In this document: one piece after another, positions 41,936 through 52,747 of the stretch
Position numbering within the stretch: position 1 is the stretch's first letter
How the letters are laid out: every line of letters begins with the position of its first letter
NCBI GenBank assembly: GCA_949825045.1
Contig: OX463829.1
Coordinates: 5,704,001-5,768,000, forward strand
Reading direction: 5' to 3'
DNA: 64,000 bases
Source: Argyresthia goedartella
Lineage: Eukaryota > Arthropoda > Insecta > Lepidoptera > Argyresthiidae
Made by a program: the position numbers and the translations under genes
Notes under the pieces: generated by a model
Databases searched by the model: none
What the model was told of the DNA's origin: nothing
What the model saw: only the letters and a program-made list of their open reading frames with translations

Positions 41936-42830
41936 AAATGCTTAACAGGCGACCGGAGTAGGTGTTCCCGCTAGACCCCGGATACTCCATAGTCTAACTA
42001 ATATCGTGTAACCTTAACTGCGGTGGGAAATCGGCACTACGTCAATATTAATTAGTCAGAAAAAACTGAATAAAAATGACGTAGCGCAGATTTGCCGCAC
42101 GACCATATGCGATACCTTATATAAATGTACCTTGCTCAATAAGAATAACATTTATGTGCTGATTTAGTACTTTTACCAGTGTTGCCAGATTACACCTGTA
42201 AAGTTGTGACTTGTTGCCTTATGCAATGGGCCACTGGCATGACGTAGGACGTAATTCAGTGGATTTGGGGTGCAGTTGTTTATGCTGGATGACTAGGATT
42301 TGGGGACGAAAGAATGAGTTGGTTGTTTGTGAATCGGCGATTTACAAATGGCAAGCTCAGTCGGGCGGTGAGCTACCAATAACTATTACTGCTCGCGTAT
42401 GTTGACTCTAAAATCCGTAATAATGAACCGATTTTAGCGCTTAGAGTTAGCTCAACTATATCACAGTGACGGTTTCGCCTTATGAAATATGTTCTTTTCA
42501 CGCGCTTGAGAGTGGTTTATTATTACTACCTACTCATGTTTCTTAGTGAACATAATCTGTGTTTATACCTGCTTCCAATACTTTGTTGAAGAGACCTGAT
42601 CAGACAGACTATATCTTTATTATTCACTTCCCCACGTGGAAGGTAAAGAAATGAAGAATGTCAAAACAAAGTTACTCAGATCGAATTCCTTTCCTAGTTA
42701 AAGTGTCTCAATGTCCCTTCTCGCCACCAACCCAGTAACATAGGAAGATGTCCTTACTGAAATACCGACTCTACTGCTAAATCGGAAACCTGGAAATTAA
42801 GCACTTTCGCGGACAGCGGAAATAGCTTTT
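41936..42830. other. No gene recognised
   Basis: No recognised coding or repeat sequence. Confidence 0.5.
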
Positions 42831-42985
42831 TTAACGTTTTGGACACTTGTGGGCAGACCACCAGCCAGATGGACGGACGATATCATGGCCATAGCTGGCA
42901 TGCAGTGGCTGCGCGAGGCACAGGACCGGGGTAGATGGCGTGGTAAGAAGGATACATCAGCAGTGAGTAAACGTGGGCTGTTTTG
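42831..42985 (+). pseudogene. RTE-type LINE C-terminal scrap
   Basis: The plus frame reads TFWTLVGRPPARWTDDIM, AIAGMQWLREAQDRGRW and RGKKDTSA. GRPP.RWTDD...AG..W...AQDR..WR is the terminal signature of RTE-clade LINE proteins. It is isolated and very short. Confidence 0.7.
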
Positions 42986-43049
42986 ATTGGACACTTTAGA
43001 CGCGTCTAAAATAGAAAGGGCAATCGAGGAAGGACAGATCATTTTTATT

Positions 43050-43295
43050 GACGACCCGAATGGCCGAGTCGGCAGTGACCCTGCCTACGCAAGGGTCCCG
43101 GGTTCGAGTCCCGGTGGGGGCAAATATTTGTTTGATGAGAACGGAATTTTGTACCCTAGTCATGGTTGTTTATCTATCTAAGTATAATATTTATCTATAT
43201 AAGTATTTGTATCGTTGTATAGTACCCAATATACAGGGAATCCTAGTTTGGGGCTAGATCAATGTCTGTAAATAGTGTCCAAGGTATTATTATAT
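43050..43295 (+). repeat. SINE family 1 copy, full length
   Basis: GACGACCCGAATGGCCGAGT head, CCGGGTTCGAGTCCCGGTGG B-box, body, and GGGAATCCTAGTTTGGGGCT tail ending CCAAGGTATTATTATA. It is one of the best preserved family-1 copies in the window. Confidence 0.92.
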
Positions 43296-43605
43296 GTGAG
43301 ACAAAATGTAGAGTTAACTGCCTACTGACGTCTAGCTACTGATAAAGTTACGTGCTATGCTGGGTAGGTACTGCAGCCTACGAGGAAAAGGTTCACGTAG
43401 GCAGTCACGCCCCACGTCCGTCCACGCAACAAGAAAGTTTGCTACAGCCATACGACTATACAAAGGGGACAGGGCTATACAGGTTGATCCATTAGGCTTT
43501 TGATTTGACCCATTTCCAACCGGCAGAAATAATTGGTGCTTATGCCGACGCTTAACTCGATAGGTACTCAATTTTTGGTGACCGTTCTCGCCACAGCAAT
43601 GGAGA

Positions 43606-44220
43606 TACACTGACGAGCAATGAAAAAGTTCCACCCACAAAATGCCGACAAACACCTTAATATCTCCTAAGACATAGAACCTAGCTTGTAATACTTTATT
43701 GCACAAAACAGTGATAACAAACAAATATAAAGGAAAGAACATGTAAATAGGCGAGCTTATCTCTAACAAGAGATTTCTTCCAGCAAACCTAGGGTGGAGA
43801 GGAAAAAAGAAACTAAAGGTAGAACTATGCACAACAATAAAAATGTTAATACAAATTATAAACTACTTACCAATATCTACATAATACTAAAAATAATGCT
43901 ATATATAAATATGTTACATATACATAAATAGTAGATACAAATAAATACTAATACTTATCATGGAAGAGATATATAGTGTTCTTTCAAATGACTTTTAAAA
44001 GTGTGAATTGACGGACTGTCTCTGATGGAGTTTGTTCCAGAGACTGATAACTCGTAGACTGAAGCTCGCTCATAAATTAAAAAGTATAATTTTAATTGGT
44101 AATATTCGGATGCGCTGTTAAATGTAATTCAATATTGCAGACGGCGTCATTAAGCTAGCCTTTCCCGTTTAGGAGTAATTTGGTGCTGTCACTGAAACTT
44201 TTTCATTGCTCGTCAGTGTA
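43606..44220. mobile_element. Tc1/mariner-like MITE, TA-flanked
   Basis: TACACTGACGAGCAATGAAA... (43606-43630) and the exact complement at 44196-44220 form 25-bp perfect inverted ends beginning TA, the target site of Tc1/mariner elements. The 615-bp interior holds no transposase but does hold a minus-strand LINE tail. Confidence 0.75.
43960..44090 (-). pseudogene. LINE C-terminal scrap inside the MITE
   Basis: The minus strand reads FSLRVISLWNKL, then after a frameshift SIRDSPSIHTFKSHLKEHYI and a stop. The R.I.LWN.LP...... S...FK..L pattern is the usual C-terminus of jockey/CR1-type polymerases. Confidence 0.65.
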
Positions 44221-44237
44221 ATAAAGGTTTTGGTAGC

Positions 44238-44677
44238 CAGTATCCTCTTGAAACGTTTGTATGCAAATAAAAAAAAAGAGTATCATCAAACTGTTATCTA
44301 AGGTTGGGAATAAGGAAAAATACATCTTTTGCCGCAACTGGTTGCGAAACTTACTCTTCAGGATGCCTAGTTACGGTGAAGGAGTAAGTTCTCTTGATTC
44401 GCAACTGGTTGTGAACAAAGCATAAAAATAACACTTCGCAACTGGTCGCGAAAAGTTTGTATCCTCGTGAAAAGTTTTTATGCAAATAAGAGGAATGGAG
44501 TATCATCAAGCTGTTATCGAAGGATGGGAATAAGGAAAAATACATCTTTTGCCGCAACTGGTTGCGAAACTTACTCTTCAGGATGCCTAGTTACGGAGAA
44601 GTAATAAGTTCTCTTGATTCGCAACTGGTTGTGAACAAAGAATAAAAAAACACTTTGGAACTGGTCGCGAATCGCAG
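44238..44677. repeat. 220-bp tandem duplication with palindromic motifs
   Basis: AGTATCATCAA at 44279 recurs at 44499, a 220-bp period. Each unit carries three versions of the palindrome-like (C/T)CGCAACTGGT(T/C)G(C/T)GAA: GCCGCAACTGGTTGCGAAAC, TTCGCAACTGGTTGTGAAC and a CGCAACTGGTCGCGAA-type site (one is mutated in unit 2). Confidence 0.88.
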
Positions 44678-44699
44678 TTGTGAAAACTACTGGAGGGTT

Positions 44700-45146
44700 T
44701 CTCATGATGTTTCGGAAGTTAATAAGTCTCTAAAGCCATATGACGAATGGTGGAGACTTTGCATTTTTTAACCCCGCATATTCACTAACTCACGTCGTCA
44801 GCAAAATGTGACAGTTTTTCCATACAATGAACGTCATTTTGACACAAACTCCGTCGATTTCGCTGTGGAGTGTCAAAAATCCCCTATCACTATCACGCAA
44901 TTTTGACTCATGTCATGGTAATAAAATTCAAAATCTATTACGGGAAAATGACATCTTTGGAAGAGATCCGGCGTTAAGAGGTTAATAAAACACATCCTGT
45001 CTAGTCTTCGCAAGAGTCTTTGTCGAGGTTTTAATGATAGAGGGTATGAATGATGATGTAAATATTAATTGTTACCCATCCCTTGTGACGTGGCTCTAAA
45101 GTGACGTGTTTTTTGTTTTGCTGAGTAATACATGTCTTCTGATATT
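44700..45146. other. No gene recognised
   Basis: Non-coding, no clear repeat. Confidence 0.5.
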
Positions 45147-45345
45147 CGCTGACGACCTCTGTGGCGCAGCGGTTGTGGCTCTGCCTACCATACGAGAGGT
45201 CCCGGGTTCGATTCCCGGCTGGGGTTGAAAAAAAACAGGTTTTGGATGTTTATATGTGGTGACGTCGCTGTTTCTGGTTCCCCGACCCAGGGTATCCTAG
45301 TGTGGGGCCAGAAGCAATGTATGTGCCTATATGTAAATGTTTATG
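45147..45345 (+). repeat. SINE family 2, full-length copy
   Basis: CGACCTCTGTGGCGCAGCGG (A-box side), GGTCCCGGGTTCGATTCCCG (B-box), TTGGATGTTTATATGTGGTG, CGCTGTTTCTGGTTCCCCGA, GGGTATCCTAGTGTGGGGCC. The tRNA-like head indicates pol III transcription. This is the best family-2 reference in the window. Confidence 0.92.
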
Positions 45346-45379
45346 TTTTATGTTTAGAATACCAAAAGTAATAAATAAA

Positions 45380-46225
45380 ACCGGTCAAGTGCGAGTAGGA
45401 GGTCGGCCCCGCACACGAAGGGTTCCGTACCACTGTTCACGGAAAAACGTAAAGCGACAGTATTTTGTACGAGCATGCCTTTTTAATTCTTAATAATAAA
45501 ATATTAAATACTAGGTATATTTAAAAAGAGTTTTGTGTATGTAGTATGTAAGAATTGAACTATGTACACAGGTTAACGAAACTCTTTGCTCATTGAAATC
45601 GGAAGTGGATAGAAATTGAGTAACTATTATTTATTATAAATCGAATGAGCAATTAATAATAACAATAATAATAATACCTTGGATATCTTGGGTACTAGAC
45701 AACGATATATATACTTATATAGAGAAATATTATACTTAGATAGATAAAAAACCATGACTAGGGTACAAACATTCGTTCTCATCAAACAAACATTCGCCCC
45801 CACCGGGACTCGAACCCGGGACCCTTGGTTTCGTAGGCAGCGTCACTACCGACTCGGCCATTCGGGTCGTCAATTGTCAATTGTATAATGATGAATAACT
45901 AAGCGCAAAACTTTTAAATTAAAGATCTTTCCCGATAACATCGGGAGAGTCCAGTTTCCACCAATAAAGAGATAAATCAAAATGGCTAAGAAAATGGCCA
46001 CACCAATTACTTCTTGTATGGAAACTTCTTTTAATTCTTAAAAACCGGAGTGTTTCATAATTTGTTGTTATAGCGGCAATACAAATACACCATCTGTGAA
46101 AATTTCAGCTGTCTACCTATTTCGGTTGATCCGGTAGAGCCCGGTGGCAGACTGACAGACGGACGGACGGACAGCGGAGGCTTAAGGTCCCGTTTGGCAC
46201 CCTTCGGGTACGGAACCCTGAAAAA
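45380..46225. repeat. CCGGTCAAGTGCGAGT repeat, split by a SINE
   Basis: Starts AACCGGTCAAGTGCGAGTAG with AGGGTTCCGTACC (45418-45431) and ends with GACGGACGGACGGACAG...GGTACGGAACCCT (46207-46219), so the subterminal 13-mers are inverted. I recognise it as a common lepidopteran repeat. A SINE-1 interrupts it. A fragment of the right end occurs inverted at 57000-57070. Confidence 0.7.
45664..45871 (-). repeat. SINE family 1 copy, minus, internal deletion
   Basis: The tail jumps from ATAATACCTTGGATATC to TTGGGTACTAGACAACG, losing the CCCCAAACTAGGATTCC segment. The head is intact (GCCCCCACCGGGACTCGAAC). Confidence 0.88.
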
Positions 46226-46414
46226 TGAATTATGTATGTCGCTAATATAAACAAAATACATGAATTAGTCACTACAGTCCAACTTTGTTTTTAGTACAGT
46301 TCTTGACACTGACTTTGAATCTGTGCTAAGTATATCACAATATCTGAGCTTATCTTCAGTTGATTTACTGTATTTAATTTACATAAATAACAATTTAAAT
46401 AAATAAAACATAAA

Positions 46415-46610
46415 AATTTACATACAGGCACATTCATTGCTTCTGGCCCCACACTAGGATACCCCTGTGTCGTGGGAACCAGAAACAGCGACGTCACAGA
46501 CATAAATATCCAAGAGTTTAGGTGTTTTTTTACCCCCAGTCGGGGATCGAACCCGGGACCTCTCGCATGGTAGGCAGAGCCATAACCGCTGCGCCACAGA
46601 GATCGCCATC
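46415..46610 (-). repeat. SINE family 2 copy, minus strand
   Basis: GGCACATTCATTGCTTCTGG to CCGCTGCGCCACAGAGATCG, complete with head. Confidence 0.9.
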
Positions 46611-46841
46611 AAGCAGGAAAAGCATTAAAAATAGCAGTTAAGATCATGACTCACAGACTTTCAGTTGAAATAAACCCACTTTCAGTTGAAACTCGTTGTT
46701 CCTAGAACGCGATTTCACACATTGAATTCCGCTATTAATATAACCTATGATCACGAGACCACCTCAAACTCCAGATCATCCATACAAATTAGGTAGCTAC
46801 ACGACTACATATTCTATCAATTCAAAATATGTATATGTATT

Positions 46842-47103
46842 TATAATAATAATAATTGGACCTGGACTTGGACACTATTTACACGCATTAATCTATCCCC
46901 AAACTAGGATTCCCTGTATCTTGGGTACTAGGCAACGATACACATACCTATATAGATAAATATTATACTTAGATAGATAAATAACCATGACTAGGGTACA
47001 AACATCCGTTCTAATCAAACAAATATTTGCCCCCACCGGGACTCGAACCCGGGACCCTTGGATTCGTGGCAGGGTCACTGCCGACTCGGCCATTCAGGTC
47101 GTC
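46842..47103 (-). repeat. SINE family 1 copy, minus strand
   Basis: From GGACACTATTTACACGCATT and CCCCAAACTAGGATTCCCTG to CTGCCGACTCGGCCATTCAG. Near full length. Confidence 0.9.
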
Positions 47104-47664
47104 CATTTAAAAACAAAACAAATTAGGTAGGTTGTACTAACAATTCACTACTTTTCAGTCAACTATTTACCACTAAACTTACCAATTTTCGAAATATATT
47201 TAAATAATTCTATTGATTACCAAAATCCCAAACGATAGTATTGTAATATGGACAGACGGGGGCCTTATTCTCTATCTCCAACATCTATCCTGATTCCTTT
47301 CAAAGATATCGCGATTGCGATCGTGATTGCACTTTTGTACCACGAATCGTCTCAAATAATTGTGCTAGTATTGGCTCAAGTCAAAGCAAAGTTGGTAAAT
47401 GTCCCATTTAAAATATCTATCGCTAGGAATGACAACTCGTGCTGCATAGTAATTTTCTGATTAGTTAAAAGTCGATTTGATCCAAATTCAAAGATTCTAG
47501 TCTCGCGTACTACCCAGTAAACTTTTTCAGTGACTGGCTCGCGTAGCATATTCGTAACGCCTACTACGCCGTAGCAGGAGTAGGATGTGGCTTTGGAATT
47601 TCTAGGGTGACAAAAGATACCAATGATTAGTTTCCTTTGATTTGCCCACAACAGCATTGCATTT
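47104..47664. other. No gene recognised
   Basis: Unique-looking sequence; no coding domain found. Confidence 0.5.
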
Positions 47665-48085
47665 GACGACCCGAATGAGCCAGCAGTGACCCTGCCTGTT
47701 TAATATTTATGCTTCGGAACGCACCTCGGTTTTTGTTGCGCGGATCGACCGCGAGTGATCGGGACATCACTAGCTAGCTGTCACTTGTATAGAAAAAAAA
47801 AACTAGCTAATGACACCTTTGCACATGGTAAAATTGTCGGCGTCAGGCATCGGGGCCTTGGCGGAATGTTAATTATAATAATCACAGATCCCACCCCTTT
47901 CGGTTGAGGCGTGGATTTAACACTGCCTACGAAGCCAAGGGTCCCGGGTTCGAGCCCCGGTGGGGGCAAATATTTGTTTGATGAGAACGGATGTTTGTAC
48001 CCTAGTCATGGTTGTTTATCTATCTAAGTATAATATTGACCTACATAAGTATGTGTATCGTTGTCTAGAACCAAAGATACAGGTA
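47665..48085 (+). repeat. SINE family 1 copy, interrupted
   Basis: The head starts GACGACCCGAATGAGCCAGC and reaches CCTGCCT (47697). It resumes at CTGCCTACGAAGCCAAGGGT (47923) and runs through the body to AAAGATACAG. The 225 bp between (47698-47922) are foreign and flanked by duplicated CTGCCT. Confidence 0.85.
47698..47922. mobile_element. 225-bp insertion in SINE-1, CTGCCT duplication
   Basis: Starts GTTTAATATTTATGC and ends GGCGTGGATTTAACA, flanked by the direct hexamer CTGCCT (47692-47697 and 47923-47928). The ends show weak inverted similarity (GTTTAAT/TGTTAAAT). Non-coding; family unknown. Confidence 0.6.
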
Positions 48086-48238
48086 CTGGTAAAAACTGGT
48101 AGAACTATTGTACTGAAAATGTAAAGACACAATCCGTTTAAATACATGTTTTTTATTTGTTTGATTAGCCAGGAAACTTGTTCCCCTTACGCCTTAAGCC
48201 AAAATATTCCGTGGGTAAAATATATATTTTTTATTCAC

Positions 48239-48262
48239 AATACGGTATTTGACTACTAGTCA
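48239..48262. repeat. Left copy of inverted repeat around the intact LINE
   Basis: AATACGGTATTTGACTACTA with GTCAAA is inverted relative to 52838-52861 (GACTACCTAGTCAAATACCG with TATT). Each also contains a GACTA-N(1-2)-TAGTC palindrome. Confidence 0.7.
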
Positions 48263-48489
48263 AAATAGGTACTTTTAAGGAACTTTCAAAACGGTAATTT
48301 TGTTCACGATTTAGAAATACTTGCAAGTGACGTCACAGTCAAATGCTGTCTTTTTAACTCAAAATTGAGTTTTTAAAAGACAAATGCTGGAAATATATCA
48401 GTGTCCAGTCGATCGCGGCACTGGATGGTCGGTCGCTCCGCTGCGCTGCCGTGTTTTTTCGCGACGGAGGTCATTGACTCACATCAACT

Positions 48490-49788
48490 ATGACTTCCCA
48501 AGTGTTAAAGTGCTCAAGTTGCAATATTGTTATTAATGAAGTGCTGTCTTATATTCAAAATAAGGCGGATATTATGGACGAGGAAAGCTTGGTCAGGATC
48601 TGTTCCAGTGCATTCACAGACGAGGAAATTGAACAGGCAAAATCATTGCTTTTTGGCTGTGTTGCGAAACTTAAAACGAGGCGAAAAGGTCAAGGAAAGA
48701 TGTCTCGAGACCTGGATGATATCATAAGCCTGATCAAGGAAACAGATCCTGAGGAGTTGCCGATATTTGTTTCTCGCGATCTACATAAGTTGCCGCCCGC
48801 TACTTTCGACCATGTAGACGTGACAAGACTTTTAAGAGATATAGTGGCGGTGCAAAGGGAGTTGAGAGAAATTCAAGAGAAATACGCAACAGAAGTCCAA
48901 TATGCCACCGTTAGCGAGCTCGAACAGCTAAAGCGTGAGATGGAAACATTGAAGAAAGCGTCTACGTCGAACTCCAGAGTAATAAATAATGAACCGAACG
49001 TCAACTTCAGAAGGGGTGCTTTTTGCATGAACGATGACAGTTGTTATGACTATTGCAATAGCGGCCCGATTGGTATGAAACATAGCGCTAATCGGTCGTT
49101 GGCCTCCAGCCGGTCGATGGCCCCGCCCGTGCGCTTAGCAACTAACAAGGCTTACGGGCCCGAACCGGCATCGGCGCACCTGCCATCCCTTTCTTATGCA
49201 AATGTCGCTGAGCGCAAGACGGTCTCGCTCGCACATTTACCTGTTGCTGAGAGCGTAGATCGACGCAATACTAGTACGGCCGAGAATGCGAATCAGCTGA
49301 TCTCCACATCGCAGTATGATGTCCCCAAGAAATCAACAAACATTACGGAGAAAGTTGCGGTTGCGCATGAGGAGGGTGAAGGCGAATGGACCCGAGTTGA
49401 GAGACGCAAAAGACGGAATTATAATGCACGGTTTACTGGTAGGCAAGGCAAGGCTAAAGTAGATGAGAACTCGAAGTTCAAAGCGGCGGTAATTAACATA
49501 CCGTTATATATATACAATGTGTCAAAAGAGACTACCGCTGATAATATTGCTGAATATATAATGAAGAAGACCAATGTGGCGGTAAAACCTGAGAAAATCT
49601 GTATGAAGGAGGTGAAAGGGTATGACTCATACAAAATATTTATACCCAGACAAAAGTTATCTCTTTTTGAGGATGATGATCTTTGGCCGTATGACATATT
49701 TTTTAGAAGATATTTTGTGTTTAGAGACAGAAATACGAAGGATCTGCGGACTACAAATTCTAACATAACTAAAAATGGCGAACAATAA
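48490..49788 (+). CDS. LINE ORF1 protein (copy B)
   Basis: This 432-residue open frame starts MTSQVLKCSSCNIVINEVL. The N-terminal 110 residues contain a short cysteine pair (CSSC), an acidic helix-rich part and LPxFVxxxLHKLPPATFDHVDV. Residues about 115-160 (LLRDIVAVQRELREIQEKYA and SELEQLKREMETLKK) form a strong coiled-coil candidate for trimer or multimer formation. A low-complexity linker follows to about residue 295. The basic stretch WTRVERRKRRNYNARFTGRQ leads into a C-terminal domain with YIYNVSKETTADNIAEYIMK, which has the look of an RNA-recognition-like fold. The role inferred is RNA binding and particle formation. It ends 14 nt inside ORF2. Confidence 0.85.
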   Translation: MTSQVLKCSSCNIVINEVLSYIQNKADIMDEESLVRICSSAFTDEEIEQAKSLLFGCVAKLKTRRKGQGKMSRDLDDIISLIKETDPEELPIFVSRDLHKLPPATFDHVDVTRLLRDIVAVQRELREIQEKYATEVQYATVSELEQLKREMETLKKASTSNSRVINNEPNVNFRRGAFCMNDDSCYDYCNSGPIGMKHSANRSLASSRSMAPPVRLATNKAYGPEPASAHLPSLSYANVAERKTVSLAHLPVAESVDRRNTSTAENANQLISTSQYDVPKKSTNITEKVAVAHEEGEGEWTRVERRKRRNYNARFTGRQGKAKVDENSKFKAAVINIPLYIYNVSKETTADNIAEYIMKKTNVAVKPEKICMKEVKGYDSYKIFIPRQKLSLFEDDDLWPYDIFFRRYFVFRDRNTKDLRTTNSNITKNGEQ

Positions 49789-52636
49789 CAATCTCACAAA
49801 CGATAACAGTAAATTTGTTAGCTTCAACTGCAAATCAGTGAAGCGATCGGCTGATTGCATAAGAGGACTCTGTCGGGATTCAGATATTGTGGCCCTACAA
49901 GAAACTTGGTTAATGCCCCATGATATACCTTACCTCGATACCCTGGATAACAACTTTGGGTACACTGGTAACTCAGCGGTGGATACATCGAAAGGCATTC
50001 TAAGGGGCAGACCGCACGGTGGTGTGGCTATCTTGTGGCGTAAAGCTGTATTCCAACAAGTTCAAGTGATAGGCTGTAATAATGTGCGTATTGCGTGTAT
50101 AAAAGTGTCTCTGAGTGGGCAATCAATTCTTGTATTTAGTGTGTACATGCCTACAGATGATAGCGTTAACTTGCCGGAATTTACGGAGTGCCTAGGAGAG
50201 ATAAATGCGATTGTGGAACAAAACAATGTTGAATCTGTGTATGTGTTGGGTGACCTAAATGCACACCCATATACGCCATTTTGTGACGAGATGCTGAGCT
50301 TCTGCGATGACCAGAAATGGATATGTGCGGATATAGAAAAGTTAGGCATAGATTCAGACACATATACATTTGTGAGTGAAGCTCATGGGTCAAGACGATG
50401 GTTAGACCATTGCTTAGTTACGCAATCCGCCTATAGTACTGTAACAAGTGTTAAAGTGCTTTATGATGTTGTATGGTCAGACCATTATCCAATTATTATT
50501 TATTGTAACTTTAGCCATATAAGACGTAGAAATATAAATGTAACTAACCAAATAGAGTGTTGTAAAGTTCGATGGGGTAACAAACAACCGGAAGAGGTAA
50601 TGTTGTATACTGAAGTGTGTCATAGTAAGCTAAGATATATTGATTTTCCTGATGAACTTAGTGCTTGTTCCGAAAATATCTGTGATAACGTAGTCCATAG
50701 ATCTGTTTTGGATAATATGTACAATAAAATTGTAACAGTATTAAGTGAAGCGGCTGTGAATAGTAGTAACCAGAACAGTCCTAGTAAAAAACGTTACATA
50801 ACTGGCTGGAACAAGCATGTAAGGGTGGCACATACAGAAGCTCGACTGAGGTTCCAGTTATGGCTTACTTATGGAAAACCTAGCTCAGGTCCACTCTATC
50901 TAGAAATGTGTCTAAGTAGGAAATGTTTTAAGGCGAAGCTTAAGTGGTGTCAAAACAACCAGGACCAAATAACTATGGACATATTAGCTGCACACCATAG
51001 GGCTAAAAATTTTAACCAATTTTGGAAGTCAACCAATAAGCTGAATACTAAACCTGGCCTTCCAGTATCTGTTGATGGGGCCACGGAGCAGAAGGAAATA
51101 GCTAACATATTTCGTGAGCATTTCGGGATAAAATCACTAATAGCTCGTTCAAATCAGGTGACCAGCGCTGAGCAACGCCCCCCTGACCTGAGGACTCGAT
51201 TCACCCCTAATGATGTGGCAACAGTCATTAAAAACATGACTGGAGGGAAGTCACCGGGCCACGATGGGCTCAGCGTTGAACACCTAAAAAACGCAGGCGT
51301 ACATATGCCTAGAGTCTTAGCAATGTTTTATAGTTTATGTGTTGGTCATGGATATCTTCCGGGGGATATGATGAAGACAGTTGTGGTGCCCATTGTAAAA
51401 AATAGAACAGGGGATATTTCCGACAGAAATAATTATAGGCCGATTTCTTTAGCAACTATAGTCGCGAAAGTATTCGATGGTTTGCTCGATACACAGTTGA
51501 GTACCCATCTACAACTCAATGATGCCCAGTTTGGTTTTAGACCTGGCCTATCGACAGAGAGTGCAATCCTGGGCTTGAAGCATACTGTTAGGTACTATAC
51601 AGACCGCAAGACGAATGTCTACGCATGTTTCCTGGATCTATCCAAAGCATTTGACCTGGTATCCTACGATATCCTGTGGGATAAGTGTCGGGAAACTAAC
51701 CTACCAGGCGAGGTCATCAATATCTTTAAATACTGGTATGAGCACCAAACTATTGTAGTAAAATGGGGAAACGACTTTTCAGACGCGTACCGTATGGAAT
51801 ATGGAGTTAGGCAGGGGGGGCTAACGTCCCCAAAGCTGTTCAACCTATATGTGAACGACCTAGTGGGTGAGCTTAGCAGCATGCATGCAGGTTGCTATGT
51901 CGATGGAAAAAGCTGCAACAATCTAAGCTATGCTGATGACATGGTGCTGCTGAGCCCATCGCCGGGGGGCTTGAGAAGGCTACTCAGCACATGTGAGCGG
52001 TATGCGGAGAGTCATGGCCTCAAATATAATGTAAAGAAGAGTGAAGTTATGGTCTTTGGGGCGGGTAGTAAACTTCCGAGTGTATTGCCAGCATTAAGAT
52101 TATATGGCAAAAATCTCTATAGAGTAAAAAGTTTTAAATACCTTGGTCATATAGTGACGGAGGACCTGAAGGATGATCTTGATATTGAGCGGGAGCGCAG
52201 GGCATTGGCAGTTCGGGCGAATATGTTGGCTCGTAGGTTCGCACGTTGTACAAGGCAAGTCAAAATTACACTTTTTAAGGCTTATTGTCAATCATTTTAC
52301 ACGTGCAGCCTATGGATCAACTATACCCAAAAGTCTCTCAATGCCCTGCGCGTCCAGTATAACAATGCTTTCAGGATGCTGCTGGGGCTGCCACGCTACT
52401 GCAGTGCATCGTGCATGTTTGTTGAGGCACGTACTGATGGATTTCATTCCATCATACGTAAGAGAATGGCCTCCTTACTTAGCAGAACGCGTGGCAGCAC
52501 CAATAGAATCCTGCAGGTCATCGCAGGGCGGCACGATGGCCCAATACTTAAACACTGGGTGAGTGTCGTGACAGGGACTCTGACAGTATGTGGGAAAATG
52601 AGTCGGGCAACAGATAGGCCCATTTACATGAATTAG
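49775..52636 (+). CDS. LINE ORF2: endonuclease and reverse transcriptase
   Basis: 953 residues. The N-terminal AP-type endonuclease has E43 (LQETWL), D160/N162 (VLGDLNAH), D211/H212 (WLDHCLV) and S235-D236-H237 (WSDHYP). The reverse transcriptase has GGKSPGHDGLSVEHL (about 490-505), NYRPISLATIVAKV, AQFGFRPGLSTESA, CFLDLSKAFDLV, RQGGLTSPKLFN and the catalytic YADD at 719-722. A long C-terminal region follows (YTCSLWINYT, AFRMLLGLPRYCSA). It nicks the target DNA and copies the element RNA there (target-primed reverse transcription). The start ATG lies in the ORF1 end (AAAATGGCGAACAATAA), so translation probably depends on termination-reinitiation. No stop or frameshift was seen, so the copy may be recently active. 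Confidence 0.92.
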   Translation: MANNNNLTNDNSKFVSFNCKSVKRSADCIRGLCRDSDIVALQETWLMPHDIPYLDTLDNNFGYTGNSAVDTSKGILRGRPHGGVAILWRKAVFQQVQVIGCNNVRIACIKVSLSGQSILVFSVYMPTDDSVNLPEFTECLGEINAIVEQNNVESVYVLGDLNAHPYTPFCDEMLSFCDDQKWICADIEKLGIDSDTYTFVSEAHGSRRWLDHCLVTQSAYSTVTSVKVLYDVVWSDHYPIIIYCNFSHIRRRNINVTNQIECCKVRWGNKQPEEVMLYTEVCHSKLRYIDFPDELSACSENICDNVVHRSVLDNMYNKIVTVLSEAAVNSSNQNSPSKKRYITGWNKHVRVAHTEARLRFQLWLTYGKPSSGPLYLEMCLSRKCFKAKLKWCQNNQDQITMDILAAHHRAKNFNQFWKSTNKLNTKPGLPVSVDGATEQKEIANIFREHFGIKSLIARSNQVTSAEQRPPDLRTRFTPNDVATVIKNMTGGKSPGHDGLSVEHLKNAGVHMPRVLAMFYSLCVGHGYLPGDMMKTVVVPIVKNRTGDISDRNNYRPISLATIVAKVFDGLLDTQLSTHLQLNDAQFGFRPGLSTESAILGLKHTVRYYTDRKTNVYACFLDLSKAFDLVSYDILWDKCRETNLPGEVINIFKYWYEHQTIVVKWGNDFSDAYRMEYGVRQGGLTSPKLFNLYVNDLVGELSSMHAGCYVDGKSCNNLSYADDMVLLSPSPGGLRRLLSTCERYAESHGLKYNVKKSEVMVFGAGSKLPSVLPALRLYGKNLYRVKSFKYLGHIVTEDLKDDLDIERERRALAVRANMLARRFARCTRQVKITLFKAYCQSFYTCSLWINYTQKSLNALRVQYNNAFRMLLGLPRYCSASCMFVEARTDGFHSIIRKRMASLLSRTRGSTNRILQVIAGRHDGPILKHWVSVVTGTLTVCGKMSRATDRPIYMN

Positions 52637-52745
52637 GGTTTCAATTTGTATATAAATGTGTAAAGTATTAAGTAACTAACATAGCATTAAGTAAATTGTG
52701 TGATACTAACTATATATGGATCCTTTTTGTTGTCCGAAATAAACG

Positions 52746-52747
<2 letters not shown>

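Noticed and set aside
43050..43130. tRNA gene candidates in the SINE heads (this and similar copies)
   Set aside because: A- and B-box sequences are present, but each is followed by the same SINE body and tail and lacks a full cloverleaf. They are tRNA-derived SINEs, not tRNA genes.
49419..49766. Long minus-strand frames inside the LINE
   Set aside because: They are antisense shadows of the conserved ORF1/ORF2 coding strand.
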